Assembly (NCBI GenBank): GCA_020632595.1
Contig: JACKFF010000031.1
Span: 1-11,302, forward strand
Source of the DNA: Nitrospiraceae bacterium
GTDB lineage: Bacteria > Nitrospirota > Nitrospiria > Nitrospirales > UBA8639
Direction of reading: 5' to 3'
Length of the DNA stretch: 11,302 nucleotides
The translations under genes and the position numbers were made by a program. How positions within the stretch are numbered: the stretch's first letter is position 1; each line of letters starts with the position of its first letter. The notes beneath the pieces were generated by a model. It was given only the letters and a program-made list of their open reading frames with translations, had not been told where the DNA came from and did not search any database. Shown here piece by piece: positions 1 through 7,821 of the stretch.

Positions 1-356
1 TGTTCGTGGATGATGAGGCTGCCGTGCGTGAGATGGCGCGTGCCGTCCTTGAGCGATTGAACTTTCAATCGTTGATTGCCACGGATGGGGCGGACGGCTT
101 GATGCAGGCCACCGAATATCGGGCTGAGTTGCGGGCGATCGTCACGGATTTGCATATGCCACACATGGACGGATTGGTCTTTGTTCGCGCACTCCGGCGG
201 ATGTTACCGGATATTCCGGTTGTGGTGGCCAGCGGGAGGATGGAGGAGGCCATGGCCGCAGAATTTCAGTCCTTAGGGGTGGTGAACCGCCTGGACAAAC
301 CCTTCACCGAATTCCAACTCGCCGAAGCCTTGAGGACGCTCCTGGCGCCTCAATGA
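1..356 (+). CDS. Two-component response-regulator receiver (REC) domain, C-terminal part of a larger gene; 5' end lies outside the window
   Basis: This is a phosphoryl-acceptor receiver domain of two-component signalling. The open frame enters from the left edge, reads FVDDE and ends at TGA 354-356. Counting from the valine of FVDDE as residue 1, the acidic pair is D2/D3, the likely phospho-acceptor Asp is D48 in TDLHMP, the switch Ser is S76 in VVASGR, and the conserved Lys is K98 in LDKPF. These are all the catalytic positions of a functional REC domain, and the protein stops about 18 residues after that Lys. A GTG at position 6 lies inside the first beta strand and cannot be the true start. 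A REC domain ending a protein this way is typical either of a hybrid histidine kinase or of a stand-alone regulator; the missing N-terminus would decide. Nothing in the window is obviously co-transcribed with it. Confidence 0.9.
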   Translation, partial: FVDDEAAVREMARAVLERLNFQSLIATDGADGLMQATEYRAELRAIVTDLHMPHMDGLVFVRALRRMLPDIPVVVASGRMEEAMAAEFQSLGVVNRLDKPFTEFQLAEALRTLLAPQ

Positions 357-567
357 GCCGGTCCGTTTTCGCCGGGTCGTTGGTTCGATTCCTACACGGT
401 CAACCAATAACATTAAGTTCTTACGACGATTCTGTCTGCCCCAGGTGGGGACGGTGTCTAACATGGATCTGCTCCTGAGTGTTGAGCACTTGCCAATGGA
501 ACCTTTTCCGAACAAGGGAAATACATAGCAGGGAGGGCGTTCTACACAAAACCATCACGAGACTCGT
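357..567. other. Intergenic stretch between the receiver gene and the IS3 relic
   Basis: About 210 bases with no credible gene. It holds the tRNA-like 3' end at 375-406. From 433 the sequence begins tgtctgccccaggtgggg, a G/C-rich start with a short CCCC-AGGT-GGGG hairpin. This could be the left terminal repeat of the decayed IS element whose OrfA stub starts at 568, but the right end is not present for comparison, so this is a weak inference. No rho-independent terminator for the receiver gene was recognised. Confidence 0.4.
375..406 (+). other. 3' fragment of a tRNA gene (T-arm to CCA), possible integration (att) scar
   Basis: Read as a tRNA 3' end, this stretch has the variable-loop ending ggtc, a T-arm with stem gttgg/cctac (four of five pairs) around the loop ttcgatt, seven bases of acceptor 3' strand (acggtca), one discriminator base and CCA at 404-406. 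The spacing is exactly canonical. The matching 5' acceptor strand (tgaccgt) is absent about 76 bases upstream, where the receiver gene is still coding, and no anticodon arm with T33 can be built. It is therefore a tRNA end without a tRNA. Integrases of genomic islands and phages commonly recombine in this part of tRNA genes and leave such a duplicate. No second copy was seen in the window. A chance match is possible but unlikely given the geometry. Confidence 0.55.
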
Positions 568-668
568 ATGAAACAGACACAGTTCAGTGAAGTGCAGATT
601 GACGGGATTCTGAAACAAGTGAATACGGAGATTAAGGTCATAAATCTCTATCGGGGCATGGAATCAGT
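568..668 (+). pseudogene. Remnant of IS3-family transposase OrfA (helix-turn-helix N-terminus), frameshifted and truncated
   Basis: The first 29 codons read MKQTQFSEVQIDGILKQVN followed by TEIKVINLYR. This matches the well-known N-terminus of IS3-family OrfA proteins (pattern MKxxRFTExQIxxILKExxxGxKVxxLCRKHGIS). After the Arg codon at 652-654 the expected Lys-His-Gly-Ile-Ser continues only in the +2 frame: the codons at 657-668 encode HGIS, so one base has been lost. Beyond 668 the similarity ends, with no catalytic OrfB (DDE) sequence. The open frame runs on to 864 only because it passes antisense through the 3' end of the neighbouring minus-strand gene. The stub records a past IS insertion that was later deleted, and it encodes no working transposase. 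Confidence 0.7.
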
Positions 669-698
669 GGCTGCCTCTCCCGTTCCGTTCATTGTAAC

Positions 699-1676
699 TC
701 ATGGATTATTTTCATCCGGGAATAAGGGGAACCACATTCCTCCCAAAGCCTCTTCCTCCGTGCCGATACTGAGGACACTATTTTCTACTTGCTTGGCTGG
801 CCCTGCCAACGCTTCGACTTTTAAACCTTCCCGTTTCCAGCCAACAAGGGGCCTTGTCGGATGAAAAAGCAATCCATGGCTCTCGTCCCAACTAAAAGTT
901 CCCGGGCTATAGATCACTGACTGGAATGGGCCAAACTTCCCTCCTGGGTCATCAACGGCAATGGTCCAGACTTGCCATTCCTCTTCACAGTGTTTTTGCA
1001 AAAAGACATCCGAGGCATCACGATTGCCAAAGAATCGGACTCCTTCAGTCAAAGAAACCTCTCCTGCTTTAGTGAATACAGGTTGATTACTCTCTAATCC
1101 ACCCAATTTCCCCCAAATCAACATTCCAGGTTTATGGCTTCCTCCCCTTAATGCCAATACCAGAAAAAGATCATGCTTCGGCGTCTTCAGACAGGCCAAT
1201 CCTTCTATCTGTTCATCTTTTGGAGTCGAGTAGAACTGGTGCTTGAGGGAAAAAGGCAAAAATGTGGACTGCACCTCCCCAGTCCAACTATTCCTATCCT
1301 TCGTAATCCGTACATAAAAAATCCGTCCATACTTCCCCTGGAAAAAGCCGCTTTCGGCCATGAGAATTTCTTGATTCCGTCCTGGCAAAGAACAGGCAGC
1401 CTCCAAATCACTAGGGGGTAAATCCTCATATCTCAAGCGAAGAACTTCGGACGTAATGTCATTCTCTCTAACAGTCAGAATTCGCACTCGTGGCGCAGGA
1501 TTAGCAGCAAGAAGTCCATCCGATCCGTGCAAATTTTTGGTGTCGGCGACCGTCAGAAAGATATTGTCGTCGATCTTTGCCATCCCGCTAATGCCAGGTT
1601 CAAAGGCAGAAGCAGGGCATACAGGCAATACCCAACACAAGATGCTGAGCACACACCCTCTCCATAACCGATTCAT
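699..1676 (-). CDS. Secreted protein, probable beta-propeller of the phytase-like/esterase-like or DUF3616 type
   Basis: A 325-residue exported protein. Residues 1-24 form a signal peptide: basic start MNRLWR, hydrophobic core around VLSILCWVLPV, and cleavage site ASA before FE. The mature part starts with GISGMAKIDDNIFLTVAD (27-44) and has DLEAA (90-94), AESGFFQGKYGRIFYVR (107-123) and EGLACL (158-163), then LVLALRGG (172-179). Alternating a 'GISG...D', a 'DLEA/EGLA' and an 'R-FYVR' segment is the style of phytase-like esterase (PF13449) and DUF3616 propellers. This is pattern recognition, not a search result, and no enzymatic activity can be assigned. The ATG is preceded by an AAGGA Shine-Dalgarno (1681-1690, minus strand). 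It lies 93 bp downstream of the giant lipoprotein gene on the same strand with no evident terminator between, so it is probably the third gene of that operon. Three Cys (C14, C20 of the signal, then C95, C162, C230) leave an odd number in the mature protein. Confidence 0.85.
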   Translation of the reverse strand: MNRLWRGCVLSILCWVLPVCPASAFEPGISGMAKIDDNIFLTVADTKNLHGSDGLLAANPAPRVRILTVRENDITSEVLRLRYEDLPPSDLEAACSLPGRNQEILMAESGFFQGKYGRIFYVRITKDRNSWTGEVQSTFLPFSLKHQFYSTPKDEQIEGLACLKTPKHDLFLVLALRGGSHKPGMLIWGKLGGLESNQPVFTKAGEVSLTEGVRFFGNRDASDVFLQKHCEEEWQVWTIAVDDPGGKFGPFQSVIYSPGTFSWDESHGLLFHPTRPLVGWKREGLKVEALAGPAKQVENSVLSIGTEEEALGGMWFPLFPDENNP

Positions 1677-1769
1677 TAGAGTCTTCCTTCAATAATGGTT
1701 CAGAAACAGTATGGAAGGCGTTGCCCCGACAGAAGCACCCTTCACCCTAAACCGAAAACCCTTAAGAGG

Positions 1770-4700
1770 CTATTTCGTGACAGAGTCATTTAAAACAGAA
1801 ATTTGCACCTCAAATGTTTTCAGGGTCTCTTGCCGTTGCTTAATAAAAGCGAGGAGTCGCTTTTGGACCTCACCGGTCATAAGAACCAAGGCCTTTTGAG
1901 TCGTTTCAGCTTCTAAATCCTGCTGTTTCTCGAGAATGCCAAGCTCAATCTCACGATGGAAGCTTTTGACGGCACGGAGCCGGTTCAACATTTCTTGTGC
2001 CTTTTCCTCCGTGTTGTGCCGTGACGGTTCGAGATTGTCCAGATGCTTTTCTTGGGCCGTATCGACAATGGAAGATAGTGAAGTGATGGCCTCTTTCATT
2101 AGGGGCTCCTTCTGCCAGGCCGCTTTGATATTCCCACCCAATGAATTCGTTAACGACTCTGCAGCCTCCAAGTCTTTATCCGTCTGCTCTTGATAGAGCT
2201 TGTCGAATCGATTAAATTGCCGTTCAAGAAGGGATGGATTCTGGTCAGCCGTGTTGGGAATAACCTGGCCAGACTGATTTCCGGTATCCCCACCTGGCTG
2301 AGGAGCACCTGGTTGAGAACGATCTAAGAAATTGGTGGCGCTTCCCCCAAATCCGAACATGGCGAGATTCGTGGCAGAATTAATGATATCTCGAGGATTA
2401 GCAGAATAATTCTTGACGGTCCAGTTGCCGATATCGTCTTTAATCAATACATAATTCGTATCCCCGGCCCCGTTTAGTTTGATCCGGTTCACATTATGCC
2501 AGAACAGTTTGTCGATTTGACTCTGAACCCTGAGAGTTGAATCGGCATATAGGCTTTTTCCCGTCACAAAATTAGAGGTGAAGGGAATACTGCGAAAGGC
2601 ATTTTCAGTCAGCATGTTCTTCCACTCTAAGGGAGCCTCTTCTTGGAGAGCTGGAGAGGGATAACTCGATCGAAGGAAGGCCAGAGCCGGACGGATCAAC
2701 ACCATCGAGGCCCGGTGGGTATAAGCGGTTTTCAGGGATTTTTCAATTTGTTGAGCGATAGTCGATTGCTCACCGCCCTCTCTCACGGCGGCAATGTGCT
2801 CATACTTCAAGGTAGCAATCAATTGATCCATCACTTCTTTGGCATCCAATCCTTGCGTCTCCTGGGGAGACGGAACCCGGAGTGGCTCCGGTGTTTGTTG
2901 CAGAGTGGCAATGGTGGAAGACAGATCAGTTGATGGATCGCCCGATGATTCATTCGTTTTGTTTTTCGTTTTTTGTTGTGCATTCCCACTACTGCCAGCG
3001 GTTCCCTGAGCCGAAACCATAGCCTTTTTCTGTTCCAGAACGTCACCAATAGTCCGGTAGACCAGATCGGAGGAATCCAAGCGACCCTCTCGGGCCAACG
3101 CATGGAGAATGTCGTCCTGATAGCGCAGCAGAGTCGCTTGCGCGGTCTTAAATTTAGCCTGATATTTTTCCAAATATTTCGTTTTTGCCTTATCGGCGGC
3201 ATCTCGTTTCGCTTTTTGTGAATCATTCTCTTTTTGTTTTTCAGTTACTTCCCTCTGTATTTTGTCCATCTCCAAGTTTGCCTGGTGTTGTTGCTCCCAT
3301 AACTGTGACAGGATGAGATGAGCAAGAATCACCGTGTGAAAGGACGGTTGATCCGCCTTGTTCTTATCAATTTCTATATAGGCTGGATTCTCCAACCCCT
3401 TGATTTGTTCGGCAGGAAACTGTCGTTCTTTCACGGAAGAAAGGACTTTTTTCAAGCAGGCAAGCTGATCCGATCTGAGAACTGGATCAGAAGGGCAAGT
3501 GCTTGTACCAATTTTTTGGTCGAGTTGCATCTCAAGCTTATCAAAAAAAGCTTTTTTGGTTATGCGAGCTGTGTTGGCTATCATTTCCGCAAGTTCGCCT
3601 ATATATTGGGTCTCTCCACCAACCGTTTCAGCGCCTGTAAAGCTTCCATTATCCAGAGAAACCCCTTCTATCGTAGTTTTTTCTAATGTTCCTTCATCAA
3701 TGATGGCTTGAGTTTTATCTGGGAATGCAAAACGTCCGTCTATTTCGCCAGTGGAAACTACTGATTTTCCGCCCGAGACCTTTCCATCCTCGAGATTAAT
3801 GACGGTGGCGTTTTTAAGATTAAGGGTCACGATTGATGAGCCGTTGGTGGCTTTAATTGTAATTTTTTTGGCGCGTAATACTTCCTCATCACTTCCCTTT
3901 AGCACAGCATCTTTCAGGGTAACTTCCTTAAACGATGCGGTCAGAACGTTTACCTTTTCAACAGTGGGTTCCTTATCCGTTGGCTGTGGCGACAAGGTAC
4001 CACCCTTCAAGGTCGATGAGATAACGGTTCCACTGACCAATTGTACTCCATTAACTAAGGTATACGAAGCTTCGTCCTTCAGGGTAACGGTCGCGTTATT
4101 AACGGTGGCCTCCTTAATCGGCCCTGCGTTCAATCTTGAGGCTCTACCAATTCTGTGGGATTTTTTTTCCGCTGATTTGAGGGTTCCACCCGTCGCGGTA
4201 CCCCCACTGGCGGAGGTAGAATCCTTTCCTAATGTTGCTGTCACAATCACACCTGTCAGATTATCGTTTTTCCAGCGCAAATCTTTGATCTGCCACTGGG
4301 AAAGGGAAATTGGCTTTTTTTTCTCACCCTTCAATGTGGCGCCTGAAACAAGAGCCTTTTGGGGCAATATTTGTTTCTCGTCCTGCGTTGTCGTTCCATC
4401 AAGAATCCACGCATTGGTAATGCTTGCGTTGGTAAGGGTTAAATTATTATTGCTGCTGGCTATCATCACCGGATTTTTTTCTAGGTCGATTTCTATCGTC
4501 GGACTGCTCCCCTCTGCCCATGTAAAAATAACAGGGCCAGAAAGTTTCGCGAGAGTCCCGCCTGTGATTTCAGGTGGGTTGGCATCTTTGGAGGATTTCC
4601 ATTGCACCTCTTGAATTTCTCCATATAGAGCACTTTCAGTTCCGAAAACTATTTTTTCGGAATTCTGGGAAAGCGTTCCTTCCAAAATCATCTGATCGTC

Positions 4701-7700
4701 TTTCTTGAAAATCTTACTTGTGTTCATTGTTTGTTCCAAGCTTGATCGAACAAGTGAAATGGTTTTCTTAGGTATTAATTCTCCCTGGTTCAGTTTTGCG
4801 TCATCTAAAGAAAGGTTAGATAATTCCACCGCATCAATTTTTTCACCATCTATCTTACAGAACGGCGAATCAACAGCAATTTTCGTACAGCTTGTAATAG
4901 TTCCCTGTATCGTTCCTTCGTTAAACTTCCCAACTATTGTCTCGTTTATTTTAGGAGTACTTCCTTTTTCTATTGTTATAGTGAGTTTTTTCCCTGTCGT
5001 AGCCTTCAACGAATAGGTTGCCTTAGCTGATGAAATAGTCCCAGTGAAGCTTGGATATTTGACGGTCACATTTTCTCCAGTCACTGTTGACTTGGCAGGA
5101 AGACTCTGGTGACTTTCTGTTGAAATTTTCCAGGTCAAATTTCCACCAATGAGCTCGCCTCCATTGGTCTGTCCGCCTTGAATGATGAGATCGGATAACT
5201 TTCCACCATACCCTTCACCAGGTTTACTGCTGTTCTGGTTGCTTCCCCCTTCATAGTCCCCACCTGTTATATTCAAGGAAGTCAACGCGGAAACATTTGC
5301 AAGAATACTTCCCGAATATTTTCCATTTTTGGTATCTCCAGGACCTTTGATCGTTCCTCCCTTGGTATATCCACCGTTTGTTTGGAAAAGAAAGCCGCTG
5401 TGGTCATGTAAAGTTTTAAACGCCTTATTTGCTTTATTGAATGCTTTGGTTTTTTCGCCCAATTCCTTGGAAATGCCCTTCAACTTGTTTTCGGCTCCAT
5501 CCGCCGCTTCAACCAGTTGGTTAAATGTTGTGTCGGCTTTCACCAACTGGTCTTCTGAAATTTTGGCTTCCCCGCCAAAGCGTTGAATGAGCTGATCGAC
5601 CGCTTCTGTGGCATATCTAGGAAAGGCTACTTTCATCGCAAGAGCCTCCCGTGGACCGCGTTTATCCAACTCCTCTTCATAGCGTTCTTTGTGGGAAATC
5701 TCATCGATCTGATTCAAGATAGAATTCCCCACGGCCTGAAGAATCTTCGTATCTTTATGAATTTTCTTTTTCTGCAGTTCTAAGTTGCCTAATGGAGTCA
5801 GCCTACTGAACCATGTGTCCGGTTCGGAGTCTAACAATATCCGATGATTGGCCAAGAATAGCACGGTTTGGGAAAACCGGATGAGACCGTCAAAGAGCCT
5901 ATCACGTTCAGCCTTTATCACTCGAAAATCAGGCGGCTGTTGATCTGCTACCTTCAAATACCGTTCGATGAGAGTCTCCAATCCGTCGTCCAATCGACCC
6001 TTTCCAAGACCTGCAGCAATTTTGATATTGCTGACCGCCGTACCAACCCCCTCGATTATTCCATCTATAATCTTCTCCAAATTGGATTCTTCCGGATTCA
6101 TAGGACCGACGGTAATTCCAAAGGTAGAACGTAATTCATATTCATCCGTGAGCAAGGCAAGGTATAGATCGGCCTTTCTTAATAAATCCGTCATTTCTAT
6201 TCGATTGGTCTTTAATTGCTCTAGAAATTGTCCTCTAATGCGCTTGCTATTTTGTTTGGAATTCCCTTCAAGATCCTCATTCCCATACCAGCTGATAATT
6301 TTAGATTTTGGAATCGTAATTTTGTCTTCTAGATTGTCCCTAGGCGTTTCATCAGATATAGCGATATTTGGAAGTAGGGTTCCAGCTTCATTCATATTCT
6401 TCAAAGCAGAAACCAAATAATGGCCCACGCTTAGCCCCATGATCATTTCAGGAATTTCGTCTCCGTGTTTTCTCTTCAGTTTTTCAATTTCTTCTCCCGG
6501 AAAATCTAATAAATGATTAATGTCTAGGAGAGCATGGAAGATCTGCCGGGTTGCCTTTCTCACTTTCAAAAAAGATTGACCGATTTGGATTACCGTTGCA
6601 ATAAACTGCCTTTTTTGATCACTTTCTAGTGGAAATAGAGCATTTGCATGGATGTCGACAATATTTTTCTTGTTTTCTGCCAGGGCTAAAAACATCGAGG
6701 TATAGCTTGCCCCACATCCCTTTTTGTTCTTTTGTAATTCTTTCTTTGCTTGATCATAAGATTCATTAAATAGATCTTTACATCCTCCATTAAAATCCCC
6801 GGAATCCAATAAATCTTCCACTTTCGGCCAACTTGAATACTGCTCCCCTAATATTTCTCCCTGGGACAAGTTGGTTTTTTGAAGATGATCATGGACTATA
6901 AAAATTTCCTTTATTGAACGATTTTCTTTTTGGGGAGCCAAAAAATTTCGGTAGGCGTCAACCAAATCATTTATGGTGTATGGTTCAGGGGAATTTAATT
7001 TGCTTTTATTCGTTGCCTTACTGATTTCCGTTGATTCGCCGGGAACTTCGTTGCCCTCCCCACTATTCTTGGTTTCAAGGGAAAAAGGTGTTTTGGCGCA
7101 CTCGATAGGAGCCTCGCCGCTCTCTTCCCCTTGTAGCTGAGTTGGCCCCAGATCTGCGGGATTATTTCCCTTTTTCTTATTGCCCGCACAACTCTTCTTA
7201 CTTTCTAAAGATGAATTTGCTTTTTGGCGTTCAGTCTGTAGTTCAATTTTAAAGGCAGTTTTTAAATTTTTCCATAAATCTTTCTGGTGTTTGAGATCTT
7301 TAGGAAATAAGATGTCACTAAATAAATTATAGTCTCTGATGGCATGCTTGATCTCCTGAACCGGCATTGAAATGGGGTTATACTTTTGATCTTCATATAG
7401 GCTCAAGATGGCATTCACCTTGAACGAGTCGTGCCCGCAAAATTCATAGTCTTCTTCAATGAAACCTTGGCCGTAGTTTTTATGTCCTTGAAACGCTACG
7501 ATCTTTTTGGTTCCATTCAGGCATCCTCGTTTTTCCAGAAAAGGATAGTTTGGCTCATACAAACCTTCGGGATAATCCCAATGATCGGCTGTTTGGATAT
7601 TGGCCCGTTCAATCGCCTTTTCTTCCATGGTATTCCGCAATTGAATTAACAGGGGCTTTGCCCCCATTGCCATCACCGTCATGGACTCGGTTTGCACATG

Positions 7701-7820
7701 AGTATCGTTAACTAACGGCCCCTTATACACGTCTACATCAATGGTTAAGGCCGCACACCCCGCGAGCCAATATGCCATACCGCACAGAACCACGTTGGCT
7801 GAAAAATGTTTGTTGTTCAT
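1770..7820 (-). CDS. Giant (2016-aa) lipoprotein with beta-rich repetitive core and coiled-coil flanks, function unknown
   Basis: Residues 1-22 are a lipoprotein signal with lipobox LAGC (19-22), so Cys22 should be acylated and the protein envelope-anchored. Order of regions: N-terminal segment with VYKGPL (31-36) and GAKPLL (53-58); charged low-complexity linker about 195-275; helical region about 276-810; Gly/Thr/Ser/Asn-rich, strand-prone core about 815-1410 with recurring GGTxxG, SGATLKG and STLKGGTL-like units; long Lys/Glu/Gln coiled coil about 1505-1575; Ser/Thr/Gln linker about 1600-1655; a compact block 1765-1826 containing FWHNVNRIKLNGAGDTNY; a Pro/Gly/Gln linker about 1834-1862; and a helical C-terminus with heptad-like stretches to 2016. 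The C-terminus has no autotransporter barrel, LPXTG or outer-membrane anchor. Ten Cys (100, 128, 211, 241, 347, 369, 978, 988, 1442, 1455) fall in close pairs, consistent with disulfides outside the cytoplasm. The frame is uninterrupted. I do not recognise a characterised family. The start follows an AAGGA site at the end of the upstream gene, implying coupling. Confidence 0.93.
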   Translation of the reverse strand: MNNKHFSANVVLCGMAYWLAGCAALTIDVDVYKGPLVNDTHVQTESMTVMAMGAKPLLIQLRNTMEEKAIERANIQTADHWDYPEGLYEPNYPFLEKRGCLNGTKKIVAFQGHKNYGQGFIEEDYEFCGHDSFKVNAILSLYEDQKYNPISMPVQEIKHAIRDYNLFSDILFPKDLKHQKDLWKNLKTAFKIELQTERQKANSSLESKKSCAGNKKKGNNPADLGPTQLQGEESGEAPIECAKTPFSLETKNSGEGNEVPGESTEISKATNKSKLNSPEPYTINDLVDAYRNFLAPQKENRSIKEIFIVHDHLQKTNLSQGEILGEQYSSWPKVEDLLDSGDFNGGCKDLFNESYDQAKKELQKNKKGCGASYTSMFLALAENKKNIVDIHANALFPLESDQKRQFIATVIQIGQSFLKVRKATRQIFHALLDINHLLDFPGEEIEKLKRKHGDEIPEMIMGLSVGHYLVSALKNMNEAGTLLPNIAISDETPRDNLEDKITIPKSKIISWYGNEDLEGNSKQNSKRIRGQFLEQLKTNRIEMTDLLRKADLYLALLTDEYELRSTFGITVGPMNPEESNLEKIIDGIIEGVGTAVSNIKIAAGLGKGRLDDGLETLIERYLKVADQQPPDFRVIKAERDRLFDGLIRFSQTVLFLANHRILLDSEPDTWFSRLTPLGNLELQKKKIHKDTKILQAVGNSILNQIDEISHKERYEEELDKRGPREALAMKVAFPRYATEAVDQLIQRFGGEAKISEDQLVKADTTFNQLVEAADGAENKLKGISKELGEKTKAFNKANKAFKTLHDHSGFLFQTNGGYTKGGTIKGPGDTKNGKYSGSILANVSALTSLNITGGDYEGGSNQNSSKPGEGYGGKLSDLIIQGGQTNGGELIGGNLTWKISTESHQSLPAKSTVTGENVTVKYPSFTGTISSAKATYSLKATTGKKLTITIEKGSTPKINETIVGKFNEGTIQGTITSCTKIAVDSPFCKIDGEKIDAVELSNLSLDDAKLNQGELIPKKTISLVRSSLEQTMNTSKIFKKDDQMILEGTLSQNSEKIVFGTESALYGEIQEVQWKSSKDANPPEITGGTLAKLSGPVIFTWAEGSSPTIEIDLEKNPVMIASSNNNLTLTNASITNAWILDGTTTQDEKQILPQKALVSGATLKGEKKKPISLSQWQIKDLRWKNDNLTGVIVTATLGKDSTSASGGTATGGTLKSAEKKSHRIGRASRLNAGPIKEATVNNATVTLKDEASYTLVNGVQLVSGTVISSTLKGGTLSPQPTDKEPTVEKVNVLTASFKEVTLKDAVLKGSDEEVLRAKKITIKATNGSSIVTLNLKNATVINLEDGKVSGGKSVVSTGEIDGRFAFPDKTQAIIDEGTLEKTTIEGVSLDNGSFTGAETVGGETQYIGELAEMIANTARITKKAFFDKLEMQLDQKIGTSTCPSDPVLRSDQLACLKKVLSSVKERQFPAEQIKGLENPAYIEIDKNKADQPSFHTVILAHLILSQLWEQQHQANLEMDKIQREVTEKQKENDSQKAKRDAADKAKTKYLEKYQAKFKTAQATLLRYQDDILHALAREGRLDSSDLVYRTIGDVLEQKKAMVSAQGTAGSSGNAQQKTKNKTNESSGDPSTDLSSTIATLQQTPEPLRVPSPQETQGLDAKEVMDQLIATLKYEHIAAVREGGEQSTIAQQIEKSLKTAYTHRASMVLIRPALAFLRSSYPSPALQEEAPLEWKNMLTENAFRSIPFTSNFVTGKSLYADSTLRVQSQIDKLFWHNVNRIKLNGAGDTNYVLIKDDIGNWTVKNYSANPRDIINSATNLAMFGFGGSATNFLDRSQPGAPQPGGDTGNQSGQVIPNTADQNPSLLERQFNRFDKLYQEQTDKDLEAAESLTNSLGGNIKAAWQKEPLMKEAITSLSSIVDTAQEKHLDNLEPSRHNTEEKAQEMLNRLRAVKSFHREIELGILEKQQDLEAETTQKALVLMTGEVQKRLLAFIKQRQETLKTFEVQISVLNDSVTK
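3591..5378 (-). repeat. Protein-level imperfect repeat region (beta-solenoid candidate) within the giant lipoprotein gene
   Basis: This encodes about residues 815-1410 of the giant lipoprotein. It is dominated by Gly, Thr, Ser, Asn, Lys, Ile, Val and Leu, with short recurring units: GGTIKG (821-826), ITGGDYEGG (851-859), GGQTNGGELIGG (882-893), GGTLAKLSG (1087-1095), SGATLKG (1159-1165), GGTATGGTLK (1206-1215), SSTLKGGTL (1268-1276), VTLKDAVLKG (1300-1309) and NLKNATVINL (1334-1343). Alternating hydrophobic residues with turns at GG/NG suggest stacked short strands. Unit length is irregular, so no exact DNA repeat is expected and none was noticed. The segment sits abruptly between Lys/Glu-rich helical regions, which looks like a distinct domain inserted in or fused to the flanks. 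The fold assignment is inferred. Confidence 0.55.
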
Positions 7821-7821
7821 G

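Noticed and set aside
273..515. Minus-strand open frame with VGIEPTT motif as a protein
   Set aside because: This motif is the familiar false translation of the antisense of a tRNA T-arm, and here it marks the tRNA 3' fragment instead.
568..864. Open frame of 98 codons taken as a complete gene
   Set aside because: Only the first 29 codons resemble a protein (IS3 OrfA). The rest is frameshifted sequence and then antisense of the 325-aa gene's 3' end.
1677..1769. Hairpin between the giant gene and the 325-aa gene (GAAGG...CCTTC) as a terminator
   Set aside because: Five pairs around a loop of about 20 bases and no following U run. It does not argue against co-transcription.
3751..4614. Long plus-strand open frame of 287 codons opposite the giant lipoprotein
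   Set aside because: It lies antisense to the repetitive beta core. Its Ser/Val/Phe-rich product is what the complement of Gly/Thr/Lys-rich codons gives, and it has no start context. It is a shadow.
1770..7820. Giant protein as an autotransporter or filamentous haemagglutinin-like two-partner adhesin
   Set aside because: It has a lipobox, no TPS or ESPR signal, no C-terminal barrel and no neighbouring TpsB transporter. The solenoid is central rather than extended.
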